Shown one piece after another: positions 55,657 through 64,000 of a stretch of DNA of 64,000 nucleotides. The stretch is from Chryseobacterium indologenes (GTDB taxonomy: Bacteria; Bacteroidota; Bacteroidia; Flavobacteriales; Weeksellaceae). Location: assembly GCA_001013295.1 (NCBI GenBank), contig LAZY01000033.1:124001-188000 (forward strand), read 5' to 3'. Every line of letters begins with the position of its first letter. The first letter of the stretch is position 1. The position numbers and the translations under genes were made by a program. The notes under the pieces were generated by a model. That model did not search any database, was not told the origin of the DNA, and saw nothing but the letters and a program-made list of their open reading frames with translations.

Positions 55657-55673
55657 AAATATTTATAGCTTTG
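55643..55673 (+). promoter_or_regulatory. Promoter of riboswitch and second SusC/SusD operon
   Basis: TTG (55643-55645), a 20-base spacer and TAGCTTTG (55666-55673) fit the flavobacterial promoter. The transcript would start near 55680, just before the riboswitch, giving strong positional support. Confidence 0.65.
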
Positions 55674-55691
55674 CAAACATAATTTCGATCG

Positions 55692-55786
55692 GCTTATAAA
55701 GAAAGACGGAGGGAACTGACCCTGTGAAGTCTTAACAACCTGCGTTGTGTAAGGTGTTACGTTCAGCCTATAAAGGAAAAATAAGC
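55692..55786 (+). promoter_or_regulatory. SAM-I (S-box) riboswitch
   Basis: The S-box core is recognisable by eye. P1 pairs GCTTAT (55692-55697) with ATAAGC (55781-55786). P2 pairs AAGAC (55703-55707) with GTCTT (55729-55733), and inside it GGAGGGAACTGACCC closely matches the consensus GGAGGGACTGGCCC. TTAACAACC then leads into P3 (ACCT 55738-55741 with AGGT 55752-55755), and AAGGTGTTACGTTC matches the consensus AAGGTGCTAAATCC. A short P4 follows at about 55767-55776. S-box RNAs bind S-adenosylmethionine and normally shut off methionine genes; this one precedes a SusC/SusD pair. Confidence 0.9.
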
Positions 55787-55810
55787 ATTTGGTTTATCGT
55801 ATTTATCGAT

Positions 55811-55838
55811 GCCCTTTGCTGACTTTTCTGCAAAGGGC
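55811..55838 (+). terminator. Terminator-like hairpin in the expression platform
   Basis: GCCCTTTGC and GCAAAGGGC form perfect 9-base arms with a 10-base loop, followed by AAAATTTT rather than a clean T-run. It lies 24 bases after the aptamer and 32 before the ATG. AAAGG (55772-55776) in the aptamer could pair with CCTTT in the first arm, which suggests an antiterminator. The mechanism (transcription or translation) remains open. Confidence 0.6.
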
Positions 55839-55870
55839 AAAATTTTAATATTTGATAAACAAAATTGATT

Positions 55871-58804
55871 ATGATTAATAAATATTTATTTAATTCTAAA
55901 GTTTGGATTCCGCCAGTTGCTGCATTTTTCTTAGGTGTTGCAAGTGTGAACGGGCAGACTTCCAAGCCGAAAAAAGATACACTCCGTGAAAAGGAGATCG
56001 ATGAAGTGGTCGTTGTAGCCTATGGAAAGGCAAAAAGAAATAGTTATACAGGTTCAGTAGCCACCATTTCCAGTGATAAAATCAACGACAGACCTGTTAC
56101 CAATATTACCAAAGCGCTGGAAGGGCAGGTAGCGGGAATTCAGACTACAAGTTCTTCCGGACAACCCGGAGCTGTTGCTACGATCAGAATCAGAGGAATT
56201 GGCTCTGTGAGTGCATCCAGCGATCCTTTATACGTTGTGGACGGAATTCCTTTTGACGGGAACCTGAACGCGATAAGCCCTGCTGATATTGAATCGATCA
56301 GTGTTTTGAAAGATGCTACTGCAAGTGCTTTATATGGGTCTAGAGGAGCGAACGGGATCATTATCATTACAACAAAGTCAGGGAAGAAAGGAGAATCAAA
56401 AGTAAACCTTAACATTAGCCAGGGATTTTCCGGGAGAGCAGTAAAAGACTATGAGCAGGTAAATACAGATCAGTATTTTCAATTGTACTGGGAAGCTTTG
56501 AGAAACGGTTATAAGTCTGATAAAATCTCTTCTCAGCAGGCTGCACAGATGGCATCTGATAATCTGGTGTCAATGCTTGGAATCAATCCTTACGGATCGG
56601 GTTATTCAAAACCGGTAGGAACGGATGGAAAATTATTACCAGGAGCAACTCCATTATGGAATGATGACTGGAGGGATGTTTTGCAAAGAATGGCTTCAAG
56701 AAATCAAGTGGATTTTAACATCAGTGGCGGAAGTGAAAAAAGCAATTATTTCTTCTCCCTTGGGTATCTGGATGATAAAGGACTAGCCATTGAATCAGGA
56801 TTTAAGAGATATAACACCCGATTGAAGATCAATTCTGAAGTGAAGAAATGGTTAAATGTTGGTGTAAATTTAAACTATACGAACAGTATTCAACAGGCGC
56901 CTACCTCTTCGGATTCCAAAGCAAGCAACGTTATTCAGGCAGCAAGAGTAGTCCCTTCATTTTACCCGTATTATGAAAGAAATGCAGATGGTTCCTATGT
57001 CCTGGATGCCGCAGGAAACAGAATTTTCGACTTTGGAAAATACAGACCTACTAGTGCACTTCAGAATCAGAACCTGGCAGCAACATTACCGCTGGATAAA
57101 AATGAAAACAAGGAAGATAACTTTTCAGGAAAAGGATTTATGGAATTTATCTTCTTACCGGAGTTGAGATTCAAAACAAGCTTTTCTGTTGACCTTGTTA
57201 ACTATAACGGACACTTCTATTCTAATCCGCTTTTGGGGCAAGGATCTGAAATTGGCGGGTCTGTGACGAAATCCAATACAAGAACGATTTCTTATACAAC
57301 AAGTAATATTCTTACCTATGATAAAAAGTTTGGGAAGCATCACATTAATGTTTTAGCAGGACAGGAATTTTATAAATACGATTATCAAACTATTTCAGGA
57401 TCAAGAAGCGGTTTCTCCCTGCCTTATTATTATGAGCCTGATGCAGCTTCCTTATTGGTCAACTTTGGCGGTTACAGTAACAAACTGAGTTTGTTGAGTT
57501 ACCTGGGGAAAGTGGAGTATGACTTCAACAATACCTATTTCCTTTCAGCTTCGGGAAGAGCAGATGCGTCTTCAAGATTTGGTCCAGACAACAGATGGGG
57601 GAAATTCTGGTCTGTAGGAGGATCATGGAAGATTTCAAATGAAGAATTTATTAAAAGCCTGAATGTTTTCAACCAGTTGACACTACGTGCAAGTTACGGA
57701 GGACAGGGGAATGATAAATTACTGCGTCCAAACGGACAGCCACTTTACTATGGTTATCAGGAGTTGTACAGAATATTGACTCTTGGTGGGGAAGCAGGTA
57801 CAACGCTGGAAAAAGCGGCAACAAATAATCTTAAGTGGGAAACGAATTTGAACCTGAATGTAGGGTTAGAGTTTGCCATTCTGAACAATAGAATTAAAGG
57901 TAATATCGAATATTTTAAAAGAAAGAGTCAGGATCTTCTTTTCAATGTTCCCGTTGCTCCTTCTTTGGGAATCAGTGATTACCCGGCGAATGTAGGAACA
58001 ATACAGAATACCGGTTTTGAATTTTCACTTTTCACAACTCCTATTAGAAATGAAGATTTCCAATGGAATGTAGATGTTAACCTGAGTACTTTAAATAATA
58101 AGATTACCAAACTACCTGGAGGACCACTTGTTGTAGGAACCAAGCAGCTGAGAGAAGGTGGTTCTGTGTATGATTTCTTTATTCAGGAATGGGCAGGAGT
58201 AGATCCAAGCAACGGAAAACCATTGTGGAAAACGATTTCTAAAGATGCTAACGGAAATGAGGTGGTAGGAACAACTTCAGAATATTCTAAAGCAACGAAA
58301 ATAATACAGGGGTCTGCATTACCAAAGCTTACAGGAGCGATCAGTACGAGCCTTAATTATAAAAACTTTGATTTCTCAGCATTGCTGACCTTTAAGATTG
58401 GAGGAAAAATCCTGGATGGAGATTATACTTCGCTTCTACACAACGGAAGTTCCGGTGGACGCTCATGGGGAACGGAAATACTGAACAGATGGACACCTGA
58501 TAATCCTAATACAGATGTTCCGGGATTGAGTACAACAACCAACAACTGGACTTCAACATCTTCAAGGTTTTTGTATTCAGGAACCTATGCAAGGCTTAAG
58601 AATGTAAGCTTAGGGTATACATTACCTTCTGATTACTTTGAAAAGATAGGACTGAAGAAATTCAGAATTTATGTCCAGGCAGAAAATCTATTAACCTTCT
58701 ACAAACATAAAGGGATGGATCCTGAACAAGCATTGGATGGAACCACCTACTTCAGGTATCCGGCAATGAGAACCATCACTTTTGGTCTTCAGGCGACTCT
58801 TTAA
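55871..58804 (+). CDS. SusC/RagA-family TonB-dependent transporter under SAM riboswitch
   Basis: A 977-residue outer-membrane transporter. The signal peptide runs to about residue 28 (GVASVNGQ), a DEVVVVAYG TonB-box-like motif is near 44-52, and the plug has IRIRGIGSVSASSDPLYVVDGIPFDG and YGSRGANGIIIITTKSG. The beta-barrel ends ITFGLQATL. It lacks the N-terminal carboxypeptidase-regulatory-like domain. ATG at 55871 is preferred to a TTG two codons earlier. The SAM riboswitch in its leader suggests that the cargo relates to methionine, a methionine-containing peptide or another sulphur compound; this is inferred from regulation only. Confidence 0.94.
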   Translation: MINKYLFNSKVWIPPVAAFFLGVASVNGQTSKPKKDTLREKEIDEVVVVAYGKAKRNSYTGSVATISSDKINDRPVTNITKALEGQVAGIQTTSSSGQPGAVATIRIRGIGSVSASSDPLYVVDGIPFDGNLNAISPADIESISVLKDATASALYGSRGANGIIIITTKSGKKGESKVNLNISQGFSGRAVKDYEQVNTDQYFQLYWEALRNGYKSDKISSQQAAQMASDNLVSMLGINPYGSGYSKPVGTDGKLLPGATPLWNDDWRDVLQRMASRNQVDFNISGGSEKSNYFFSLGYLDDKGLAIESGFKRYNTRLKINSEVKKWLNVGVNLNYTNSIQQAPTSSDSKASNVIQAARVVPSFYPYYERNADGSYVLDAAGNRIFDFGKYRPTSALQNQNLAATLPLDKNENKEDNFSGKGFMEFIFLPELRFKTSFSVDLVNYNGHFYSNPLLGQGSEIGGSVTKSNTRTISYTTSNILTYDKKFGKHHINVLAGQEFYKYDYQTISGSRSGFSLPYYYEPDAASLLVNFGGYSNKLSLLSYLGKVEYDFNNTYFLSASGRADASSRFGPDNRWGKFWSVGGSWKISNEEFIKSLNVFNQLTLRASYGGQGNDKLLRPNGQPLYYGYQELYRILTLGGEAGTTLEKAATNNLKWETNLNLNVGLEFAILNNRIKGNIEYFKRKSQDLLFNVPVAPSLGISDYPANVGTIQNTGFEFSLFTTPIRNEDFQWNVDVNLSTLNNKITKLPGGPLVVGTKQLREGGSVYDFFIQEWAGVDPSNGKPLWKTISKDANGNEVVGTTSEYSKATKIIQGSALPKLTGAISTSLNYKNFDFSALLTFKIGGKILDGDYTSLLHNGSSGGRSWGTEILNRWTPDNPNTDVPGLSTTTNNWTSTSSRFLYSGTYARLKNVSLGYTLPSDYFEKIGLKKFRIYVQAENLLTFYKHKGMDPEQALDGTTYFRYPAMRTITFGLQATL

Positions 58805-58822
58805 CCTTTTAAAATTGAAACA

Positions 58823-60316
58823 ATGAAAAATTTAAAATATTTATCTTTTGCTCTCCTCGGATTATGGACGCTGACAAGCTGTGAAAATGATCTGACAACA
58901 GCTCCAACGGATCAGGCAAATAGTGAAGAAGTCTTCAAAACAGCTGAAAGTGCAGAAACCGTAATCAATGGGACCTGGGCGAAATTCAATAATGACGGAA
59001 CAACTTATGCTAATATCGGGTACTCAACGGTGCTGAGAGCCAGTGATGCTATGGGAAGTGATGTCGCAGTTATCAGAAACAAGTATGGATTTTCATCGAC
59101 CTATGACTTTACAGAAATGGTCAATACTACGGCCGGCAGACCGTTGTTTATCTGGACAATGCTGTATTCCACGATCAATAACATGAACAATGTTATTGCA
59201 AGAATCGACGGTACAGAAGGAAGTCAGGCGAAAAAAGATCAGGTAAAAGGGCAGGCTAAAGCCTTACGTGCTTTCTGTTATCTGAATATCGCCAGCTTTT
59301 ATCAGTTCAGCTATTTAAAAGATAAAACAGCGTTGACGGCGCCTATTTATACAGAACCCTCTACAATAAGTACACCGGGAAAAAAGAAAGCGAGTCTGGA
59401 AGAAATTTATATTTTAATTAAAAGTGATCTTACGGATGCAGACAACCTTTTGAAAGGCTATTCAAGAAACAATAAAGATAAGATCAATAGAAATGTTGTC
59501 AATGGGATTTTGGCCAGAACTTACCTGAATACGGGTGAGTGGAGTAAAGCGGCGGCTTCTGCCAGAATTGCAAGAGAAGGATTTACTTTCATGGCTCCTG
59601 AAAAATATAAAGAAGGTTTTAATGATATAGAGAATGCTGAATGGATCTGGGGTCACAAGCAGACTCAGGAGCAGTCTGATGCGAGCTATGCCTTCCACTA
59701 TCTGGATGTGTCTTCTTCAGGAAGTTATTATTATAGTTTTATGGCAGACCCTTATTTTAAAGACTTGTTTGATACTAATGATGTCAGATACCAGTTATTT
59801 TCATGGGATGGGCAGAAAGGAAGAGAAGGGTTGCTGAGGTATGCAAAATTTAAATTTAAACCTACTCTTATTGCCGATATTGTTTATATGAGAGCTGCAG
59901 AAATGTATCTGATCGAAGCTGAGGCTGAGGCAAGAAATGGAAATACCTCTCAGGCGGTTACTGTTTTAAACCAATTAAAAGCGGCAAGGAAAGCCAACGT
60001 TTATACAGGTTCACTGGCGCAGAGTGAGGTAGTGAAAGAAATCCTGATCGAAAGAAGAAAAGAACTTTTCGGAGAAGGATTCTCTCTTTCGGATATTATC
60101 AGAACCCAGGGAAGTGTAGTAAGAAACCCTTACGTAGATGCTGCAGGAAAACCAATTCAGGTTCAGGTTATCACTCCTGAAGGAACAGTGAAAACGGTTG
60201 ACGGAAAAGGACATTCTGTCTTTTCGTTACCTAATCAGACTGCTTTCGTTCCGAACAGCAATTACTATTTATTCAGTATTCCACAGAGAGAATCTGAGAA
60301 TAACCCGAATTTATAA
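58823..60316 (+). CDS. SusD/RagB-family outer-membrane lipoprotein
   Basis: A 497-residue lipoprotein with its lipobox ending at Cys20 (WTLTSCEND). It carries the helical SusD framework (GQAKALRAFCYLNIASFYQF near residues 148-167, MRAAEMYLIEAEAEARNG near 356-373, and EILIERRKELFGEGFSLSDIIR near 406-427). It is the surface-exposed lid and binding partner of the SusC protein encoded 18 bases upstream and shares its riboswitch. It differs in sequence from the first SusD, so the two pairs likely carry different ligands. Confidence 0.93.
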   Translation: MKNLKYLSFALLGLWTLTSCENDLTTAPTDQANSEEVFKTAESAETVINGTWAKFNNDGTTYANIGYSTVLRASDAMGSDVAVIRNKYGFSSTYDFTEMVNTTAGRPLFIWTMLYSTINNMNNVIARIDGTEGSQAKKDQVKGQAKALRAFCYLNIASFYQFSYLKDKTALTAPIYTEPSTISTPGKKKASLEEIYILIKSDLTDADNLLKGYSRNNKDKINRNVVNGILARTYLNTGEWSKAAASARIAREGFTFMAPEKYKEGFNDIENAEWIWGHKQTQEQSDASYAFHYLDVSSSGSYYYSFMADPYFKDLFDTNDVRYQLFSWDGQKGREGLLRYAKFKFKPTLIADIVYMRAAEMYLIEAEAEARNGNTSQAVTVLNQLKAARKANVYTGSLAQSEVVKEILIERRKELFGEGFSLSDIIRTQGSVVRNPYVDAAGKPIQVQVITPEGTVKTVDGKGHSVFSLPNQTAFVPNSNYYLFSIPQRESENNPNL

Positions 60317-60349
60317 TATAGAGTCCAATAATTAGATTTGATTTTTTAG

Positions 60350-60372
60350 CCACCGCTTTTGCGGTGGTTTTT
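60350..60372 (+). terminator. Terminator of second SusC/SusD operon
   Basis: CCACCGC and GCGGTGG with a TTTT loop are followed by eight Ts, a classic intrinsic terminator, 33 bases after the SusD stop. Confidence 0.92.
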
Positions 60373-60390
60373 TTGTGGGAGGTTTTTAAA

Positions 60391-60855
60391 TTATTTACCT
60401 CGAGATCTATAATATACCAGAGAATCCAAAGTCTTCATAAACTTATTGAAACTGATGCTTTTTACACTGTCAAATTTTTCTTTTTCACCGATAAAATAGC
60501 GGTATTCCACAGATAACAGTCTTTTATTCGTCCTTATTTTAATCCTATCAGGCATATAAATAGAATTTGCTCTCTGTCCAACCTTTGTCTTGTCGTTGAT
60601 AAGATAAATCTTATTCTTATCATAACTTTTTCTTAAGATAGCCCAATCATTTTCTGTTAATTTAAATTTGAGGGTATCAGAAGTATCTGGTTCAATCTGA
60701 AGATGTGATGTATAAATATCAGTTCCATGAATAGTAGAAAGATTTCTGTTTAGGTTTGAAATCTGAATGTCTTTGTTTAATGTTTCCATTTTCTCACAGG
60801 AAAATATGATAGGACAAAACGCTATAAGAAGTATTTTGATATTGAGAAATTTCAT
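60391..60855 (-). CDS. Small lipoprotein of unknown function
   Basis: A 154-residue protein with a lipoprotein signal ending at Cys20 (FCPIIFSCEKME). The mature part is charged and Lys/Asp/Tyr-rich with no recognised motif. It is separated by 67 bases from a second lipoprotein gene on the same strand, with which it may form an operon. Both are probably anchored in the outer or inner membrane leaflet; function is unknown. Confidence 0.65.
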   Translation of the reverse strand: MKFLNIKILLIAFCPIIFSCEKMETLNKDIQISNLNRNLSTIHGTDIYTSHLQIEPDTSDTLKFKLTENDWAILRKSYDKNKIYLINDKTKVGQRANSIYMPDRIKIRTNKRLLSVEYRYFIGEKEKFDSVKSISFNKFMKTLDSLVYYRSRGK

Positions 60856-60922
60856 TTGAACATGGAGTGCTTATAGAGTTATATAAATAATAAAAAGAAA
60901 TATCTAACGCATTAATTTACTT

Positions 60923-61495
60923 CTAAAGCTTAATTTTTATGCTATCCTTGATAACAAAATCATCCAGGTAAATTTTATACTGTCTATCTTTCCTGCATTC
61001 GAGCATCTTTTGTAGCATTTCTAAATTATATGGAGTATTTAAAATATCTCTCATTTTACTGAAAGAGGTCTTGTATTCATTATTTAACGTGAAATTATTA
61101 TTGAGTTTGTATTCCAGTTGTTTTGTACTTTTTTTCTTTACAAATACCGCCGTAGGAAACAATGTCTTAATATCATGTGGCGATGCACCTGGACTTAAAG
61201 ACGAATGGATTGAGTCAATTTGTTTGGAAAAGATAGTTGGCTCTTGGTTTATGAGATATGCATCTGCAGATTTATATTCTTCCAGTTTCTCATTTTCCGA
61301 GCGCCTCTCGTCAAAATTAAATGTTTTGGAGATAATTACAAGAAAATCCTCATGGGTATTATTATACAATATCAGATTTATCTTCTTTTCTTTCTTATCA
61401 AATAAATAAGATAATTCTATTTTATCAGTATCGTTTTTACAGGAAATAATACACAACAGAAATAAGGACAAAATTAAATATTTGAATGATTTCAT
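60923..61495 (-). CDS. Small lipoprotein of unknown function
   Basis: A 190-residue protein with a lipobox at Cys19 (LLCIISCKND). The remainder is rich in Lys, Asn and Ser with a mixed secondary structure, and no family is recognised. It resembles the next gene (60391-60855) only in being a small Lys-rich lipoprotein. The two lie between the SusD terminator and the divergent metal-efflux genes, and may be strain-variable. Confidence 0.65.
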   Translation of the reverse strand: MKSFKYLILSLFLLCIISCKNDTDKIELSYLFDKKEKKINLILYNNTHEDFLVIISKTFNFDERRSENEKLEEYKSADAYLINQEPTIFSKQIDSIHSSLSPGASPHDIKTLFPTAVFVKKKSTKQLEYKLNNNFTLNNEYKTSFSKMRDILNTPYNLEMLQKMLECRKDRQYKIYLDDFVIKDSIKIKL

Positions 61496-61672
61496 GCATT
61501 AAAAATGTAACGGGAATAAATTTTAATTTTGTTTGATTTCTGCAAATGTAAGAACATTATCCGGGGAAAATAGAAAATAAAAAATGGTATTTGTTTTGAT
61601 TATGATTAGAAATACATATACTGTAAGATTGTATGAAGTACTTTAGAATGCACTCATTTTATAAAAAATCTC

Positions 61673-61680
61673 TACCTTTG
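61673..61680 (+). promoter_or_regulatory. Candidate -7 box of the metal-efflux operon
   Basis: TACCTTTG fits TAnnTTTG and ends five bases before the ATG at 61686. If real, the transcript starts at or beside the start codon, so the message would be nearly leaderless. Confidence 0.4.
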
Positions 61681-61685
61681 TAACA

Positions 61686-62009
61686 ATGAATCTTTTAAGA
61701 TGGATACTGGCAGTTTATTTCATGGCGTTATCACTGATGCCCTGTGAAGATGTGTCGCATCCGTTAGATTCAGGGAACAAAAAAATATCATTAAGTATTT
61801 ATGGTAATCATTCTTCTGAAAAAGGAGATGTTTGTTCGCCGCTTTGTGCCTGCAGCTGTTGTCAGATTACAGTTTCAGCCTTTAAAATGGACCCTTTACT
61901 GGAAATTCCGGAGCAGATTCCTGCTTATTTTTCAAAGAAAATCTTATTTCACAAAAACGATTTTGCCTACCAGGTTTACGATCCTATCTGGCAGCCTCCT
62001 AAAATTTAA
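61686..62009 (+). CDS. DUF6660-like small Cys-rich exported protein
   Basis: A 107-residue protein with an N-terminal signal or membrane segment (LLRWILAVYFMALSLMP). A Cys-rich CSPLCACSCCQ stretch lies near residues 46-56 and a Pro-rich end (WQPPKI) closes the protein. The layout fits DUF6660-type proteins that precede heavy-metal RND pump genes in Bacteroidota. The Cys cluster could bind copper, silver or another soft metal and pass it to the pump; this role is inferred from position and composition. The pump gene starts 140 bases downstream. Confidence 0.72.
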   Translation: MNLLRWILAVYFMALSLMPCEDVSHPLDSGNKKISLSIYGNHSSEKGDVCSPLCACSCCQITVSAFKMDPLLEIPEQIPAYFSKKILFHKNDFAYQVYDPIWQPPKI

Positions 62010-62149
62010 TTTTTATTGATCTTTAGAAAGTGATGCTTTCTGAACGTGTTGAGAACTTTGCAATACCATTGCAGAGGTTTTCAGGATATTTTTGCTGCAG
62101 CATTGTAGGCTGTGTGCATCTGTTTTTCAATAAAAATTAAATACAAATT

Positions 62150-64000
62150 GTGTTAGATAAAATCATAAAATTCAGTATTAAAAATAAGGTGATCGTTGGT
62201 CTTATGACCTTAGTATGGATCATCTGGGGAGTTTGGAGTGCCACCAGGCTGCCCATAGATGCTGTACCGGATATTACGAATAATCAGGTACAGATCATCA
62301 CTGTATGTCCTACATTGGCGGGGCAGGAAGTAGAGCAGTTGGTAACTTTTCCTATAGAGCAGAGTATTGCCAATGTTCCGGATATTCAGGAGACTAGAAG
62401 TATCTCAAGATTCGGGCTTTCCGTGATCACTGTCGTTTTCAAAGAAGATGTGAATGTGTATTTCGCCAGACAGCTCATTAGCGAGCAGTTGAAAAATGCA
62501 GTGGAAGAAATTCCTAAAGGAGTGGGAACTCCTGAATTGGCTCCTGTAAGTACGGGGCTTGGAGAAGTTTATCAATACATTCTTCACCCTAAAAAAGGAA
62601 GTGAAAAAAAATACAATGCTAAAGAACTCCGTACAATGCAGGACTGGATTGTCAGAAGGCAGCTCAACGGAACTCCGGGAGTTGCAGAGATCAACAGTTT
62701 TGGAGGTGAGTTAAAACAATATGAAGTCGCTATTGATCCCAACCGTTTAAAAGCCATGGGAATCAGCATCAGCGATTTATTTACAGCCCTTGAAAAAAAT
62801 AATCAGAATACGGGAGGCGCTTATATTGATAAAAAGCCTAATGCCTATTTCATCCGTGGAATCGGGTTAGTATCCTCTCTGGAAGATATAAAAAATATAG
62901 CCGTAAAAAATGAAACGGGCAGTGTTCCTATTTTTGTAAAAGATGTTGCAGAGGTCCGCCTGGGAAGCGCTGTTCGTTACGGAGCATTGACCTATGACGG
63001 AAAAGTAGATGCTGTAGGAGGAGTTGTGATGATGCTGAAAGGGGCAAACAGTAATGAAGTTGTTAATAATATCAAGGCTAAAATTCCAACCATTCAGAAA
63101 TCGCTTCCGGATGATGTGGTGATAGAACCATTTCTGGACAGGACAGATTTGGTAGACAGAGCAATCAGTACCGTTGAGAAAAACCTCATCGAAGGAGCGT
63201 TGATCGTTATTTTCGTGCTGGTAATCTTCCTTGGAAACTTAAGAGCAGGATTGATCGTTGCTTCAGCAATTCCGCTTTCCTTATTGTTTGCACTGGGAAT
63301 GATGAATGTCTTTGGGGTAAGTGCCAATCTGATGAGTCTCGGAGCTATAGATTTTGGGTTGATCGTAGATGGAGCTGTGATCATTGTAGAAGCCACTTTG
63401 CACCATTTGGGAGTAAGGAAATCGACGCGGGCGATGACACAATCGGAAATGGATGAAGAAGTATTTCTTTCAGCATCCAAGATAAGAAGTAGTGCGGCTT
63501 TTGGAGAGATTATCATCCTTATCGTATACATTCCAATCCTTACATTGGCAGGAGTAGAAGGAAAAATGTTTACCCCTATGGCAAAAACGGTAGGATTTGC
63601 CATCTTAGGAGCATTGATCCTGTCATTGACTTATATTCCAATGATGAGTGCTTTGTTTTTATCTAAAAAAATATCACACAAGGAAACATTCTCAGACAAA
63701 ATGATGAACCGCCTTCAAAAAGTTTATCAGCCATTATTAGAGAAAGCCATTAAAATAAAATATGTAATTGTGTCTGCAACGGCGGTTGTATTTCTTATCT
63801 CAGCCTTTATTTTTAAAAATATGGGTGGGGAATTTATTCCGCAGCTGCAGGAAGGAGATTTTGCATTCCATTGTATTTTGCCACAAGGAAGTTCACTGAG
63901 TCAGAGTATAGAAACCTCGATGCAGGCTTCGAGAATTATCAAGCAGTTTGATGAAGTGAAAATGGTAGTTGGGAAAACCGGATCCGCTGAGGTTCCTACA
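62150..64000 (+). CDS. CzcA/CusA-family heavy-metal RND efflux pump, partial
   Basis: The first 617 codons of an RND pump of the heavy-metal group, running past the window end (full length usually about 1,030-1,450). Translation from GTG at 62150 gives MLDKIIKFSIKNKVIVGL with the first membrane segment, then DAVPDITNNQVQI and FPIEQSIANVPDIQ of the porter domain. AIDFGLIVDGAVIIVEA near residues 396-412 is the proton-relay helix signature of CzcA/CusA. It exports metal cations from periplasm or cytoplasm through a CusB/CusC-type channel, whose genes would lie beyond the window. The metal is unknown; neighbouring Cys-rich protein hints at a soft metal. Confidence 0.95.
   Translation, partial: MLDKIIKFSIKNKVIVGLMTLVWIIWGVWSATRLPIDAVPDITNNQVQIITVCPTLAGQEVEQLVTFPIEQSIANVPDIQETRSISRFGLSVITVVFKEDVNVYFARQLISEQLKNAVEEIPKGVGTPELAPVSTGLGEVYQYILHPKKGSEKKYNAKELRTMQDWIVRRQLNGTPGVAEINSFGGELKQYEVAIDPNRLKAMGISISDLFTALEKNNQNTGGAYIDKKPNAYFIRGIGLVSSLEDIKNIAVKNETGSVPIFVKDVAEVRLGSAVRYGALTYDGKVDAVGGVVMMLKGANSNEVVNNIKAKIPTIQKSLPDDVVIEPFLDRTDLVDRAISTVEKNLIEGALIVIFVLVIFLGNLRAGLIVASAIPLSLLFALGMMNVFGVSANLMSLGAIDFGLIVDGAVIIVEATLHHLGVRKSTRAMTQSEMDEEVFLSASKIRSSAAFGEIIILIVYIPILTLAGVEGKMFTPMAKTVGFAILGALILSLTYIPMMSALFLSKKISHKETFSDKMMNRLQKVYQPLLEKAIKIKYVIVSATAVVFLISAFIFKNMGGEFIPQLQEGDFAFHCILPQGSSLSQSIETSMQASRIIKQFDEVKMVVGKTGSAEVPT

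Larger units (their letters stand above)
55447..55870. other. Regulatory intergenic region of the second SusC/SusD operon
   Basis: This 424-base gap holds two short inverted repeats (55562-55578 and 55636-55656), a promoter (55643-55673), a SAM-I riboswitch (55692-55786) and a terminator-like hairpin (55811-55838), all read towards the SusC gene. No promoter for aroQ was recognised. Confidence 0.7.

Noticed and set aside
62010..62149. Hairpin-like bases between the Cys-rich gene and the pump gene
   Set aside because: Arms of about six AT-rich bases without a T-tract are too weak to call a terminator.
1..64000. Mobile element, phage, tRNA or rRNA
   Set aside because: No transposase, integrase, terminal repeats, cloverleaf or rRNA sequence was recognised anywhere in the window.

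Overview
The window looks like chromosomal DNA of a Bacteroidota bacterium of the Flavobacteriia, most like Chryseobacterium or a close relative. The reasons are low GC, two SusC/SusD outer-membrane pairs, a type IX secretion C-terminal signal, a bacillithiol synthesis gene (bshC), a GYDIA-type GHMP kinase, and many -7 boxes of the flavobacterial type TAnnTTTG. I saw no rRNA, tRNA, CRISPR array, insertion sequence or prophage.

Layout. (1) 1-6.5 kb: pth; a minus-strand group of two beta-carbonic anhydrases, a SulP anion transporter and a small secreted protein, probably for CO2/bicarbonate handling; an AraC-type membrane regulator and a DUF2306 protein. (2) 6.5-13.2 kb: a 1679-residue secreted T9SS protein built from two tandem copies of one module, then an EptA-like phosphoethanolamine transferase. 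(3) 13.7-35.1 kb: a surface-glycan (O-antigen or capsule) locus read mostly on the minus strand. It encodes ugd, rmlB, rmlA, a Wzm/Wzt-type ABC exporter, the three enzymes expected for a dTDP-3-acetamido-3,6-dideoxyhexose (fdtA, fdtC, fdtB homologues), eight glycosyltransferases and several hexapeptide acyltransferases. Two plus-strand islands sit inside it: a ketoacyl-ACP synthase III / acyl carrier protein / SDR reductase cassette that may build an unusual acyl substituent, and an OafA-like membrane acyltransferase. No Wzy polymerase or Wzx flippase was seen, which fits ABC-dependent export.

(4) 35.2-40.1 kb: the core operon rimP-nusA-infB, with a good flavobacterial promoter and a leader holding a terminator-like hairpin and a short overlapping reading frame. 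(5) 40.1-45.7 kb: a secreted unknown and a first SusC/SusD pair preceded by long palindromes. (6) 45.7-55.4 kb: mostly housekeeping genes: a putative porin, bshC, a LysM/periplasmic-binding fusion, fabD, a GYDIA kinase, pckA and aroQ. (7) 55.5-60.4 kb: a second SusC/SusD pair whose leader is a recognisable SAM-I (S-box) riboswitch, the most striking feature of the window. (8) 60.4-64 kb: two small lipoproteins, then a Cys-rich small protein and the start of a CzcA/CusA heavy-metal RND pump, cut by the window end.

The glycan genes should work as one pathway: nucleotide-sugar supply (ugd, rmlA, rmlB, fdtA/C/B), chain assembly (glycosyltransferases), decoration (acyltransferases, acyl cassette) and export (Wzm/Wzt). 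The riboswitch suggests that the second SusC/SusD system imports something tied to methionine or SAM supply. Functional calls come from recognising sequence families by eye; no database search was run.
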